DNA from: Sphingomonas parva (ex Maeng et al. 2020)
GTDB lineage: Bacteria; Pseudomonadota; Alphaproteobacteria; Sphingomonadales; Sphingomonadaceae
DNA length: 45,308 nucleotides
Reading direction: 5' to 3'
Assembly (NCBI RefSeq): GCF_004564275.1
Contig: NZ_SPDV01000031.1
Coordinates: 1 to 45,308 of the forward strand
Positions 18,347 through 26,919 of the stretch are shown here, piece by piece (within the stretch, counting starts at the first letter, position 1; every line of letters begins with the position of its first letter). The notes under the pieces are model-generated. The model saw only the letters and a program-made list of their open reading frames with translations. It was not told where the DNA came from and ran no database searches. A program made the translations under genes and the position numbers.

Positions 18347-18997
18347 TCATTTCTTCACGACCGGAGCGGTCTCGGCGGCGGCCGCCGCGCGCAGCGCCTT
18401 CCACATCGCCCGCTGGTCCCAGCGGATCTGCAGCGGGACGACGCCCCGATAGGCTCCGGCATGGACATGCGGCGCGTAGGACGGCCCGTTGTTGCCGACC
18501 CTGGCGACGACCTGCCCCGCCGTGATCCGGTCGCCGACCGCCACCGCGAAATCGCGGACATGGGCGTAGACGACCGTCAGCCCGTCCGCGCGGCGCATCT
18601 GCAGCATGCCGGCCGGCGGGCGGCCCCTGGTTCCCGGCGCATTGACCCGATCGTTCGGGAACAGCCCGGTGACCGTGCCGTCGAACGGCGCGAGCACCTC
18701 GGCGCCCCAGGAATACCAATCCTCGTTGCGCTTGCCGTCGGTGCGGTAGAAGCGGCGAAACCCCTCGTCGTCGCGGCCGATCACCTGGCAATCGGTGCCG
18801 AGCGCATCGCCGACCACGGTCGGCTCGCCGGCGGCATGCTCGCCGCAGACGAACATGCCGGCGAACAGCGGTGCGATCAGCACCGCCTCGATCTCCCCCG
18901 CCGGCTCCTGCGCCGCCGGAGGCTCCTCGAACGCTGCGCGCGGCGCCGCCGGCGCCGCTCCCTGCAACAGCAAGGCCGAAACCATCGTCAGCACCAT
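18347..18997 (-). CDS. M23/LytM-domain secreted protein with incomplete metal site
   Basis: A 216-aa protein with a short N-terminal hydrophobic signal and a LytM fold: VLAPFDGTVTG, VVYAHV, GDRITAGQVVARVGN and HVHAGAY near 187. In active M23 endopeptidases zinc is held by HxxxD upstream and HxH at the end. Here the HVH and the YAH histidine are present, but the position of the first His is occupied by DWYSWG, so the upstream ligands are missing or changed. It may be a non-catalytic LytM factor that regulates amidases, or use other ligands. Start supported by GGGGAGGGG. Confidence 0.82.
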   Translation of the reverse strand: MVLTMVSALLLQGAAPAAPRAAFEEPPAAQEPAGEIEAVLIAPLFAGMFVCGEHAAGEPTVVGDALGTDCQVIGRDDEGFRRFYRTDGKRNEDWYSWGAEVLAPFDGTVTGLFPNDRVNAPGTRGRPPAGMLQMRRADGLTVVYAHVRDFAVAVGDRITAGQVVARVGNNGPSYAPHVHAGAYRGVVPLQIRWDQRAMWKALRAAAAAETAPVVKK

Positions 18998-19108
18998 TCG
19001 TCCCCTCCCCCATCAGCGACTGCAAGAGACGCTAGTCGCCTGCGATGCCGCAGGAAAGTGGTTCGAGGCGCAGGGGTTTTTCGGCGCCGCAAGGTGCGGC
19101 GGCCGCCT

Positions 19109-19468
19109 TCAGCGTGGCGCTCGCGCGGTCTTGAAGTCGAGGATCTCGCCTGCCCCGCGGACCGTGCAGCGGTAGCTGAGTGTCCGGCCGCGGCCTCGCG
19201 GCGGCACGATCGTGCCGGTGATCAGATAGGTGCGGTAGCCGGCCAGGCGCAGGTCGCCGAACGTCGCAGCGCCGAGCGTCGCGGCGCGGGCGCGGCAGGC
19301 GGCGATCGCCACGCTCTCCTTGCTGATCCGCCCCATGCCCTGGCCGCCCTTGCCGCCTTGCGGCGCGACGGCCGGCGTGTCGCGCCGGAAGGTCGCCGGG
19401 TCGGGCTGGACGCCCTGGGCCGCGGCCGACGACAGGCCGGCGAGCAGCAGCGAAGCGAATGCAATCAT
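19109..19468 (-). CDS. Small secreted protein, unknown
   Basis: A 119-aa protein with a signal peptide (MIAFASLLLAGLSSAAA) and a mature part with two cysteines (AACRARA, YRCTVRG) that may form a disulfide. I do not recognise a family; the sequence TYLITGTIVPP and SYRCTVRG suggests a small beta domain. GAGGAGGG precedes two adjacent ATGs; the second has the better spacing. It is on the same strand as the M23-like gene, 111 bases upstream of it. Confidence 0.7.
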   Translation of the reverse strand: MIAFASLLLAGLSSAAAQGVQPDPATFRRDTPAVAPQGGKGGQGMGRISKESVAIAACRARAATLGAATFGDLRLAGYRTYLITGTIVPPRGRGRTLSYRCTVRGAGEILDFKTARAPR

Positions 19469-19561
19469 CATCCCTCCTCGGCGCCCGGCGGCGCCCTCTC
19501 ATCGTCCCCATTATGCCGGTCAGGCTGAACGGCCCACGAACACGACCGGCGTCGCCGCGGC

Positions 19562-19600
19562 AGGAAAAAGGCGCCCGAGCGGGGCCCGGGCGCCTCTTCC
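19562..19600 (-). terminator. Rho-independent terminator of the metalloprotease gene
   Basis: On the minus strand GGCGCCCG and CGGGCGCC form a stem (19594-19570), flanked by an outer GCAGGAA/TTCCTGC pairing and followed by TTTTT at 19569-19565. It lies about 40 bases after the metalloprotease stop and is the clearest intrinsic terminator in the window. Confidence 0.85.
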
Positions 19601-19640
19601 TGCGATCGTCCCGGGCCGCGCGGGCCCAAGACGACGCTCG

Positions 19641-22028
19641 TCAGACCAGGATCAGGTCGGTCGAGTTGATGTGCGGCGTGCTGACGAACGCCATGGCGAA
19701 GTCGTAATCGCCGCCGTCGACGTTGCCGACCAGCACGCTGACCTGGCCCGAGAACGGGCTCTTGCCGTCCACTCCGTCGATCTCCATGCCCAGCGCCTTC
19801 TCGGCGGCGTTCATGTTGCCGAAGTGGCGGATCGAGAGCTCGCCGGCATCGTTGGCGTTCGCCGTGCCGACGAAGGTGAACGACTGATGGCCGTCGAGCG
19901 CGGTGTTGGCGTCGATATCGGTGAGGTCGATCTTGTCGCCCGCCGCGAAGTCGAACACCACGTCGAGCGAGACCGGCCCGGCCTTCGAGCCGACCTTGCC
20001 GTCGCCCAGCCCGGCGACGAACACGTCGTTGCCGGCGCCGCCGAACAGGAAGTCGAGCCCGTCGCCGCCGATCAGCACGTCGTCGCCCGCACCGCCGACC
20101 AGCTTGTCGTTGCCGTCACGGCCGAGCAGAGTGTCGTTGCCGCCGTTGCCGGTCAGCGTGTTGGCGGCGCTGTTGCCGATCAGCAGGTCGCCGGCGCTGC
20201 CCCCAGTCGCGTTCTCGATCACGACGTTCCGGGCAATGGTGAAACCACCATAGACTCCGTCGGCATGGGAGACCACGCCGGCGCCGGTCGCCGAGAAGTC
20301 GATCGTCGCGGCAGTCAGGTCTATCGTCGCCGACTGGCTGCCGTTGTGGACGATCGTGTCGTTGCCGCCGGCATCCCAGATGGTCTGGAAGTAACCGTCG
20401 CCGGCATTGACGTTCGGCAGCACGTAGGTCGTGTCGCCGCTGTTGGTCGTCGTGTTGGCGCCATACTTGATCTGCAGCATGGCGATGTCGAGCGCCGAGA
20501 GGCCGCCGTTATAGCCTTCGTCGATCTCGAGCCACACGCCGAGGTCGTCCGCATACCACGGCACGCCGTAGGGATCGTTGGCCGGGTCGAGCGGCCAGCC
20601 CGGATTGTAGGACATCACCGTGTAGACGCCCTGGTTGAGGTCGTAGGCGCCGTAGGAGTCGAACGCGCCGAACACGCCCGGGAGCACGCCCGATCCGCCG
20701 CCATTGTCGTGCGGATGGGCGAGGCCCATGCCGTGGCCGAACTCGTGGACCAAGGTGTAGAAGGCGTAGCCGCCCTGCTCGAGGCCGCCGTTCTCGCGAT
20801 TGGCGGTGTCGACCGAGGGGCCGTCCTCGTCCCAGCCGAAGCCGTCGCGCCAGAAGACGCCGACGCCGGCATTGGTCTCGCCCGGCGGGTTGAAATAGCC
20901 GAGCACGCCCGGCGTGTCGCCCGGCGTCGTGTTCTTGATCACCAGCTTGAAATCGGCTTCGGCGGCGTTGGTCGTCACCTGGTAGGTGATCGGCAGCACG
21001 CTCTGATATTGCTGGAAGGCCTTCATCGCCTGCTGCTGCTCGTACGCATTCCAGCCGAGCGAGGTCTCGCCGTCGAACGTCTCGCCGGCCTGGGCGAAAT
21101 AGACCTTGATCACGCCGTCGGCGGCGCCGGGCACGACGTTGTCGTCGCCGCCCCAGTTGATCGCGTCGAGCGGGTTCATGCCGCTGAGGTCGAAGGTCTT
21201 CACGCTCACCTCGTAGCCCGAGGTCGCCGCCGCGCCGGCCGCGCGGGCGCTGGCCACGTCGTGGCTGACGCGCAGATAATAGGTGCCGCTCTCCGGCGCC
21301 ACGAAGGCGATCGCCGCATTCTGGTCGCTGGACGAGATGTCGCCGCTGAACCCGTAGACGGTGGTGCCGTCGGCACCGGTCAGGTGCAGGCGCAGGTCGG
21401 CCTCGGTGCCGGGCAGATAATCCCAGCCGCCGGAGACCTGGAATTCGTAATATTGGCCGGCATTCAGCTCGACCTTGTAGAAGTCGACGTCGTTGAACGC
21501 CGTCGCGGCGGTGGCGCCGGTCGCGTCGATGAAGCCGAGCGTCGAGGAGCCGACCGCGACCGCCTGGGCGCCTGCCGGCGTGTTGGAGACGTCGGCGCCG
21601 CGCTGCGCGACGGCGAGCGTATAGTCGCCCGGAATGCCGTCGTGGGTCGCGTCGAACCACGGGCCCGCCTCGACATAATAGACGCCGGTATAGGTGGCGG
21701 TGAAGGTCAGCAGCGCGTTCGAGCCGGTGCCGCCCTCGTCATCGGCGAACACCGCCTGGCCGAGGTTGTTGTAGACGTAGATCTGGGGGTCCGGCATCGC
21801 ATCGGGCCCGGTGCCGTTCATCGAAATGACGTAGGTCTGACCGGCGACGACGTTCAGCGTGTAATAGTCGAGGTCGTTGCCCGGATCGACATGGCCGTTG
21901 CGCGGGGTACCCGGCGTGATCGGCTGGAAATCGGGTTCGTCCGCGAGCGCCGTGGTGCTCGCCCCCAGGAACGCATTCATGTGCTCCGCGATTTCGCGCG
22001 CGGTCGCTTCACCCAAACCTCTTGCCAT
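19641..22028 (-). CDS. Serralysin-like RTX metalloprotease with pre-peptidase domains
   Basis: A 795-aa acidic protein without an N-terminal signal peptide. It has two PPC-like beta domains (about 50-140, DLDYYTLNVVAGQTY; about 165-275, DVDFYKVELNAGQYY), a metzincin catalytic domain with HEFGHGMGLAH (zinc His 428, 432, 438; catalytic Glu 429) and Met-turn YTVMSYNPG (about 470), then GGxGxDxx calcium-binding repeats (about 623-667) and an M10-type C-terminal domain ending STDLILV. These are marks of type I secretion and extracellular proteolysis. No ABC/HlyD/TolC genes or inhibitor gene are adjacent. AAGGAGA precedes the chosen start, and the gene appears monocistronic. Confidence 0.93.
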   Translation of the reverse strand: MARGLGEATAREIAEHMNAFLGASTTALADEPDFQPITPGTPRNGHVDPGNDLDYYTLNVVAGQTYVISMNGTGPDAMPDPQIYVYNNLGQAVFADDEGGTGSNALLTFTATYTGVYYVEAGPWFDATHDGIPGDYTLAVAQRGADVSNTPAGAQAVAVGSSTLGFIDATGATAATAFNDVDFYKVELNAGQYYEFQVSGGWDYLPGTEADLRLHLTGADGTTVYGFSGDISSSDQNAAIAFVAPESGTYYLRVSHDVASARAAGAAATSGYEVSVKTFDLSGMNPLDAINWGGDDNVVPGAADGVIKVYFAQAGETFDGETSLGWNAYEQQQAMKAFQQYQSVLPITYQVTTNAAEADFKLVIKNTTPGDTPGVLGYFNPPGETNAGVGVFWRDGFGWDEDGPSVDTANRENGGLEQGGYAFYTLVHEFGHGMGLAHPHDNGGGSGVLPGVFGAFDSYGAYDLNQGVYTVMSYNPGWPLDPANDPYGVPWYADDLGVWLEIDEGYNGGLSALDIAMLQIKYGANTTTNSGDTTYVLPNVNAGDGYFQTIWDAGGNDTIVHNGSQSATIDLTAATIDFSATGAGVVSHADGVYGGFTIARNVVIENATGGSAGDLLIGNSAANTLTGNGGNDTLLGRDGNDKLVGGAGDDVLIGGDGLDFLFGGAGNDVFVAGLGDGKVGSKAGPVSLDVVFDFAAGDKIDLTDIDANTALDGHQSFTFVGTANANDAGELSIRHFGNMNAAEKALGMEIDGVDGKSPFSGQVSVLVGNVDGGDYDFAMAFVSTPHINSTDLILV

Positions 22029-22387
22029 CCGTAGTCTCCTTGGAATCGTCGATCGTGTCGTCCGAGAGATAGCGGCAGCGTGCGTTCCTTCATTCGTTCG
22101 CCGATGAAGCTCCACGCACGTGCTCGGCCGGGTCTCCGCCCGTTATCCGGTTTTCTGAGAGGGTCGGCGGGAAGCGCCCGATCGCATCGGGCAGGCTTCC
22201 GCAGGTTCTGGTCCCCAAAGTCACCCCGAGTCCGCTAAGTGATTGAGGCTCTGTTAGATTCGCAAGCCTGTCAATCCCGAAACGGAACCATTTTCGTTCC
22301 CGCCCCTCCTCTACTCGTGTCCCGGGGAAGGACGGCGGGGATTCGGCCGAAGAAGCTCGCCGCGGCTCGATGCAAGGAGCAGAACGG
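22029..22387. other. Upstream region of the metalloprotease gene
   Basis: About 360 bases without a gene. It contains a GGAAC-N7-GTTCC inverted repeat (22284-22300) and, on the minus strand, a perfect TTGACA hexamer (22275-22270) with no good -10 at 16-18 bases. Both could belong to the control region of the metalloprotease gene. Confidence 0.4.
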
Positions 22388-22505
22388 GATAATTCGGGGA
22401 CACTATACTTAATTACGGGGCGCCTGCCGCCGGTAGCTCAAGGCCTGATAATTCGGGGACACTATACTCAATTGCGCGGCGCCTGCCGCCGGTAGCTCAA
22501 GGCCT
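22388..22505. repeat. 59-bp tandem duplication covering the comM 3' end
   Basis: Copies 22388-22446 and 22447-22505 abut and differ at three bases. Each contains the last codons of comM (encoding ALSYRRQAPRN), a stop, and a motif reading GGGGACACTATACT on the plus strand. The comM stop lies in the second copy; the first is a silent duplicate. From memory, AGTATAGTGTCCCC-type motifs occur beside REP-associated transposase genes, but none is present here. Confidence 0.9.
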
Positions 22506-23967
22506 CGGCGACGTGGACCCGGTGCACCGCCTCGCTTCCCGCCAGATCGGCGATCGTCCGCGCCACCCGCAGCACCCGGTGGAAGCCGCGGGCGGAGAGG
22601 CGCATCGCCTCGGCGGCCTGGGCGAGCAGCCGGCGGCCGGGCTCGTCGGGCGTCGCGACCCGCTCGAGCAGGTCGCCGTCGGCCTCCGCGTTGCTGCGCG
22701 CGCCCTCGCCGTCGTAGCGGGCGACCTGCACCGCCCGCGCCGCCGCGACCCGCGCCGCCACCTCGGCCGAGCCCTCGGCCGGCGGCGGCAGGACGAGATC
22801 GGCGGCGGCGACGGCATCGACGTCGACATGGAGGTCGATCCGGTCGAGCAGGGGTCCGGAGACCCGCGCCTGATAATCGGCGGCGCAGCGCGGCGCCCGC
22901 GAGCAGGCCAGCGCCGGATCGCCGAGATGGCCGCAGCGGCACGGGTTCATCGCCGCGATCAGCTGCACCCGCGCGGGAAAGGTGACATGGGCGTTGGCCC
23001 GGGCGACGCTGATCGTCCCGGTCTCGAGCGGCTGGCGCAGCGAATCGAGCGTCTGGCGCTGGAATTCCGGAAGCTCGTCGAGGAACAGGACGCCGAGATG
23101 GGCGAGGCTGACCTCCCCCGGCCGCACTCTCAGCCCGCCGCCGACCAGGGCGACCATCGAGGCGCTCTGGTGCGGCGCGCGGAACGGCCGGGTGCGGACC
23201 AGCTCCCCGTCGGACAGCGTGCCGGCGACGCTGGCGATCATCGTCACCTCCAGCGCCTCACCCGGCGTCAGCTCGGGGAGGATGCCCGGCAGGCAGGCGG
23301 CGAGCAGCGACTTGCCGGCGCCGGGCGGCCCGGTCATCAGCAGATTGTGCCCGCCGGCGGCGGCGATCTCGAGCGCGCGCTTGGCGCTCTCCTGCCCCTT
23401 CACCTGGCGGAGATCGGGCCCGGCGGCCGGCGCCACCGCCCGCCCCGGCGGCGGCGGGGCGAGCACCGACTGGCCGCGGAAATGGTTGAGCAAGGCGATG
23501 AGATCGGGCGCCGCGAGCAATTCGACGTCCCCCGCCCAGGCCGCCTCCGAGCCCTGCGCTTCGGGACAGATCAGCCCCAGGCCCCGCGCGGAGGCGTTGA
23601 GCGCGGCGAGCAGCACGCCCGGAGAGGGCGCGATCCGCCCGTCGAGGCCGAGCTCGCCGACCGCGACATAGCCGGCCAGCATCTCGGCATCGATCGCGCC
23701 GAGCGAGGCGAGCAGGCCGAGCGCGATCGGCAGGTCGTAATGCGAGCCCTCCTTGGGCAAATCGGCGGGCGAGAGGTTGACCGTGATCCTTTTCGGCGGA
23801 AGCCCGAGGCCGAGCGCGGCGTGCACCCGCTCCCGGCTCTCCGCCACCGCCTTGTCGGGCAGGCCGACGACCAGGAACTTGGGCAGGCCGTTCGAGATCT
23901 GCACCTGCACGTCGACGGCGCGCGCCTCGAGCCCGAGGAAAGCCACCGTCGCGACATGTGCCACCAT
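22468..23967 (-). CDS. comM: ComM/YifB family Mg-chelatase-like AAA+ ATPase
   Basis: A 499-aa protein. The N-terminal ChlI-like part (MVAHVATVAFLGLEARAV, VNLSPADLPKEG, GELGLDGRI) is followed by the AAA+ core with Walker A GPPGAGKS, Walker B VLFLDELPEF, the zinc-binding-like CRCGHLGD...CSRAPRC, and a C-terminal region (ARGFHRVLRVARTIADL). In naturally competent bacteria ComM is a helicase that promotes branch migration during integration of donor DNA. The start is the family-typical MVAHVA. The stop codon is in one copy of a tandem repeat whose duplicate lies just downstream. Confidence 0.95.
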   Translation of the reverse strand: MVAHVATVAFLGLEARAVDVQVQISNGLPKFLVVGLPDKAVAESRERVHAALGLGLPPKRITVNLSPADLPKEGSHYDLPIALGLLASLGAIDAEMLAGYVAVGELGLDGRIAPSPGVLLAALNASARGLGLICPEAQGSEAAWAGDVELLAAPDLIALLNHFRGQSVLAPPPPGRAVAPAAGPDLRQVKGQESAKRALEIAAAGGHNLLMTGPPGAGKSLLAACLPGILPELTPGEALEVTMIASVAGTLSDGELVRTRPFRAPHQSASMVALVGGGLRVRPGEVSLAHLGVLFLDELPEFQRQTLDSLRQPLETGTISVARANAHVTFPARVQLIAAMNPCRCGHLGDPALACSRAPRCAADYQARVSGPLLDRIDLHVDVDAVAAADLVLPPPAEGSAEVAARVAAARAVQVARYDGEGARSNAEADGDLLERVATPDEPGRRLLAQAAEAMRLSARGFHRVLRVARTIADLAGSEAVHRVHVAEALSYRRQAPRN

Positions 23968-24230
23968 CGATCCGCGCCCCACCGCAATTTCGTTGGTGGG
24001 CGGAGTGTCGCAGGCGGCGGCGGGGGCTGTCGAGCCTTTCTTGCATGAGCCGCCGGCGGCTGCACCGCCTGCTCCAAGCACGTCATCCCGGCATAGGCCG
24101 CGATCTCGGGTCGAGAGAGCGAGACGTCGATGGCGGGCGCCGGCCGGCCGACGCGCAACCGAGCGCCCCGCCCCTTGCCCGATCCGCCCGCGCAGCTAAT
24201 CTCCAGCGCAGATCGTGGGGAGGGGAACGC

Positions 24231-24467
24231 ATGGAGCGACGCCGCAAGAGCTGGTTCGCACCGAAACGCTACGGCTACGGCTCGGGGCTACCCGTGGCCT
24301 GGCAGGGCTGGGCGGTGCTTGCCGTCTATCTCGCCGTCGTCCTCGCCGCGCCGTTCCTGCTCCCTGTGCTGCTCCAGATCCTGGTGATCATCCTCGCCAC
24401 CGCCGCCCTGCTCCTGATCTGCGCCAGGACCACCGAAGGCGGCTGGCGGTGGCGCAGCGGCGGGTGA
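24231..24467 (+). CDS. Small membrane protein, unknown
   Basis: A 78-aa protein with a basic N-terminus (MERRRKSWFAPKRYGYG) and two hydrophobic helices (about 26-45 and 47-64), ending in a basic tail. It resembles uncharacterised small proteins I associate with sphingomonads; no function known. GGGGAGGGG precedes the start. It is divergent from comM and convergent with the next gene. Confidence 0.75.
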   Translation: MERRRKSWFAPKRYGYGSGLPVAWQGWAVLAVYLAVVLAAPFLLPVLLQILVIILATAALLLICARTTEGGWRWRSGG

Positions 24468-24495
24468 GTGGCGCTTCGCCCCAGCGTCTTGCAGC

Positions 24496-24828
24496 TTAGC
24501 GAAACGTCTCCTCAACGCCGTTGAGCGTCTCAGCCCGTTGTAATTTCCTCGAGTGGAGCTTCAGTCGGAGCGCCGCCGAGATCGCCATCCCTACGGCGTA
24601 GCCGATCAGAGGAACATTAGCGATCGAAACAGGGCGACCGTCTGCCATGCCAAACGCAGCGATGGTGACGATCACGACAAAAGCCAAGGCTGAGCTTACA
24701 GCGATCGCAACCACAGGGTCGTCGATGACGCGGCGCAGAATTGCCCGATCTATAGCCGTCGAAATGAGGGTACCGAAGATCAGAGCGCCCAGGATCGCGC
24801 CAACCACGTTTGAAAGCCAATAGACCAT
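24496..24828 (-). CDS. Membrane protein of unusual composition, unknown
   Basis: A 110-aa protein with three or four hydrophobic segments (IVGAILGALIFGTL-like at 8-22, AIAVSSALAFVVIVTIAAFG at 42-61, IGYAVGMAISAAL at 74-86) and a basic tail. No family recognised. GAAGGA lies 8 bases before the ATG. The gene and its upstream region use visibly more A/T and more mixed third positions than neighbours, which suggests acquisition by transfer. Confidence 0.7.
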   Translation of the reverse strand: MVYWLSNVVGAILGALIFGTLISTAIDRAILRRVIDDPVVAIAVSSALAFVVIVTIAAFGMADGRPVSIANVPLIGYAVGMAISAALRLKLHSRKLQRAETLNGVEETFR

Positions 24829-25001
24829 GATTGATCCTTCGCTTGCAAAGTCGGAGCCTCGCTCAAGAGACTGAACTTGGCAACCTCCGTGCCGTGCTCA
24901 GAATGTCGGCCCAACCGAAGGGACGGTCCGACACTCGCGACTGCTGCCGGTTTGCAATCCCTCCCCCGTCATGCTCTGAACCGTCGCAGGGGGACGGGGG
25001 G

Positions 25002-26102
25002 ATGACGCCAGCACAGATCGACGTCGCATTGCGGCTCGCCGCGATCGTCATCCTGCTCCTGCTTGCCTGGCTGCTCTTCCGGGACCGGGCGCGGATCGGC
25101 CTGCCCGCCTTGCTGTTCGCGCCGATGGCGCTGTGCCTGTCCGGCTTCGTCGCCGGCAACACGCCCGATCCGGCCCTGCGCCCCGCCGGCACCGTTGGCG
25201 CCATCGCCCATTTCGCCAGCGGCTGCACCGTCGTCTTCCTCTGGTATTTCTGCCTCGCCTGCTTCGATCCGCGCTTCCGGCCGCGCGGCGCGGTGCTCGC
25301 CGCCGGCCTGCTCTGGCTGGCGCTCGCCGCCGCGGACCGGCTGACCGCCCTTCCCTTCCTCTCGCCGGTGCTGGTCGCGCTCGGCTTCGCCATCGTCGCC
25401 CATCTCGTCTGGCGGCTATGGGCCGACCGCGAGGGCGATCTGGTCGAGCGGCGCCACGACGCGCGCATCACCGTGGCGCTGCTGCTCGGGGGGCTGCTGC
25501 TCGCCGACCTGCTCGTCGATCTCGTCCTCGGCTTCGCCTGGCGGCCGCGCGCCTTCGCCCTCGCCCAGAACGCCACGGTCCTCGGCTTCGGCCTGTGGCT
25601 GGCAGGGCGGATCCTGGACGCGCGCGCCGGCGTGCTCAGCTTCGACTCCGCGCCCGAGACCTCGTTATCGGCCCGCAACGAGATCGCGGACGCTGCCGCC
25701 GATGCGGCGCTGCACGCGCGCCTCGCCGCCCTAATCGAGGACGGGATCCACCTCGATCCCGATCTCACCTTCGCCGGCTTCGTGCAGCGGATGAGCGCGC
25801 CCGAGAAAGCGGTTCGACGGCTTGTCAACCACGCGCTCGGCTTCGACCATTTCCGCGCCTTCCTGAACCATCACCGCGTGGTCGAGGCGAAGCGCCGGCT
25901 CGGCGATCCGGCGCGCGCGTCCGACAAGGTGATCGCCATCGCCCTCGACAGCGGCTTCGCCTCGCTGCCGAGCTTCAACCGCGTCTTCCGCGAGCTCGAG
26001 GGCTGCACGCCGAGCGCCTATCGCGCGGCGGCGCTGGCCGGCGCGGCCGCGCCGCCGCCGGAGAGCCGGCCGGGTTTCGAGCAACGATCGGCCGTCTTTT
26101 GA
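25002..26102 (+). CDS. Membrane-anchored AraC-family transcriptional regulator
   Basis: A 366-aa protein. The N-terminal half has about six or seven hydrophobic segments (about 10-25, 32-48, 64-82, 92-110, 122-142, 160-180, 188-205). The C-terminal half carries an AraC-type double helix-turn-helix (about 250-345), with VIAIALDSGFASLPSFNRVFRELEGCTPSAYR as the second HTH and family signature. Such proteins sense a membrane signal and bind DNA directly. The next gene, 60 bases downstream, encodes a CPBP protease and is the likely co-transcribed partner or target. The start has GGGGGACGGGGGG upstream, so exact placement is uncertain. Confidence 0.88.
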   Translation: MTPAQIDVALRLAAIVILLLLAWLLFRDRARIGLPALLFAPMALCLSGFVAGNTPDPALRPAGTVGAIAHFASGCTVVFLWYFCLACFDPRFRPRGAVLAAGLLWLALAAADRLTALPFLSPVLVALGFAIVAHLVWRLWADREGDLVERRHDARITVALLLGGLLLADLLVDLVLGFAWRPRAFALAQNATVLGFGLWLAGRILDARAGVLSFDSAPETSLSARNEIADAAADAALHARLAALIEDGIHLDPDLTFAGFVQRMSAPEKAVRRLVNHALGFDHFRAFLNHHRVVEAKRRLGDPARASDKVIAIALDSGFASLPSFNRVFRELEGCTPSAYRAAALAGAAAPPPESRPGFEQRSAVF

Positions 26103-26162
26103 TGCGCGGCCGCCGCCCCCAGCGGGCATGGCGGGGCGTCCTCAACAGCATGCGAGACTGAC

Positions 26163-26870
26163 GTGAACGGCGTGATCGGACTTGGCGGAACCCTGTTCAT
26201 CCTGCTCGCGCTCGGCGGGCTGCTCGGCCTCGCCGACCGCGGCCGCTTCGCACCCCGCTGGCTGCTCGCCGCCGCCTTGCTGGTGGCGATCAACGATGCC
26301 TTGCTCACCCGCGTCTACGGCCTCCTCCCGGACCTGATCGGCGGCGAGCGCAACTGGCAGGGCAAGATGCTCGCCCTCGCCGCGACGCTGGCGATCGCGG
26401 CGGTGATCGGCTGGCGGGAGGTGGGCGTCACCCTCGTTCAGGAACCGGGCAGCCTCAGGCGCGCGCTGCCGGTGCTCGCGCTCTATTGCGCCCTGTTCGC
26501 GGCGCTCGCCTTCGCCTTTCCGAGCGAGCCCGCGAGCGGCGAGGAGATCGCCTTCCAGCTGACCATGCCCGGGCTCGAGGAGGAGGCCTTCTACCGCGGC
26601 CTGCTGCTCTACTCGCTCTACCGCGCCTTCGCCGGCCGCGTCCGCCTGCTCGGCGTCGATTGGGGCTGGGGCGCGATCCTGTCCTGCCTGCTGTTCGGCC
26701 TCGTCCACGCCTTCGGCTATTCGGACGGAGGCTTCTCGCTCGATCCGCTCGCCCTGGCGCTGACCGGCCTCCCCGCCTTCGTCGGCGTGTGGCTGCGCCT
26801 GCGCACCGGCAGCCTGCTGCTCCCGGTCGTCATGCACAATTTCGGCAACCTCATCTTCCTGCTGATCTGA
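26163..26870 (+). CDS. CPBP family intramembrane metalloprotease
   Basis: A 235-aa polytopic membrane protein with the CPBP (Abi/Rce1-like) motifs LEEEAFYRGLL (EExxxR, about 137-147), a conserved LFGLVHAFG and the terminal VVMHNFGN. These residues form the glutamate/histidine active site in the Rce1 family. GTG start. It follows the membrane AraC regulator on the same strand. Bacterial relatives process or protect against peptides, or have no known role. Confidence 0.85.
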   Translation: MNGVIGLGGTLFILLALGGLLGLADRGRFAPRWLLAAALLVAINDALLTRVYGLLPDLIGGERNWQGKMLALAATLAIAAVIGWREVGVTLVQEPGSLRRALPVLALYCALFAALAFAFPSEPASGEEIAFQLTMPGLEEEAFYRGLLLYSLYRAFAGRVRLLGVDWGWGAILSCLLFGLVHAFGYSDGGFSLDPLALALTGLPAFVGVWLRLRTGSLLLPVVMHNFGNLIFLLI

Positions 26871-26919
26871 GGATGGACAGCGGCCCAAGCTTCGGCGGAA
26901 CGCCGCCGGTCCGCACCGT

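Noticed and set aside
19320-22034. A 904-codon open frame on the plus strand
   Set aside because: It is antisense to the RTX metalloprotease gene, whose zinc motif, repeats, ribosome-binding site and terminator are all convincing.
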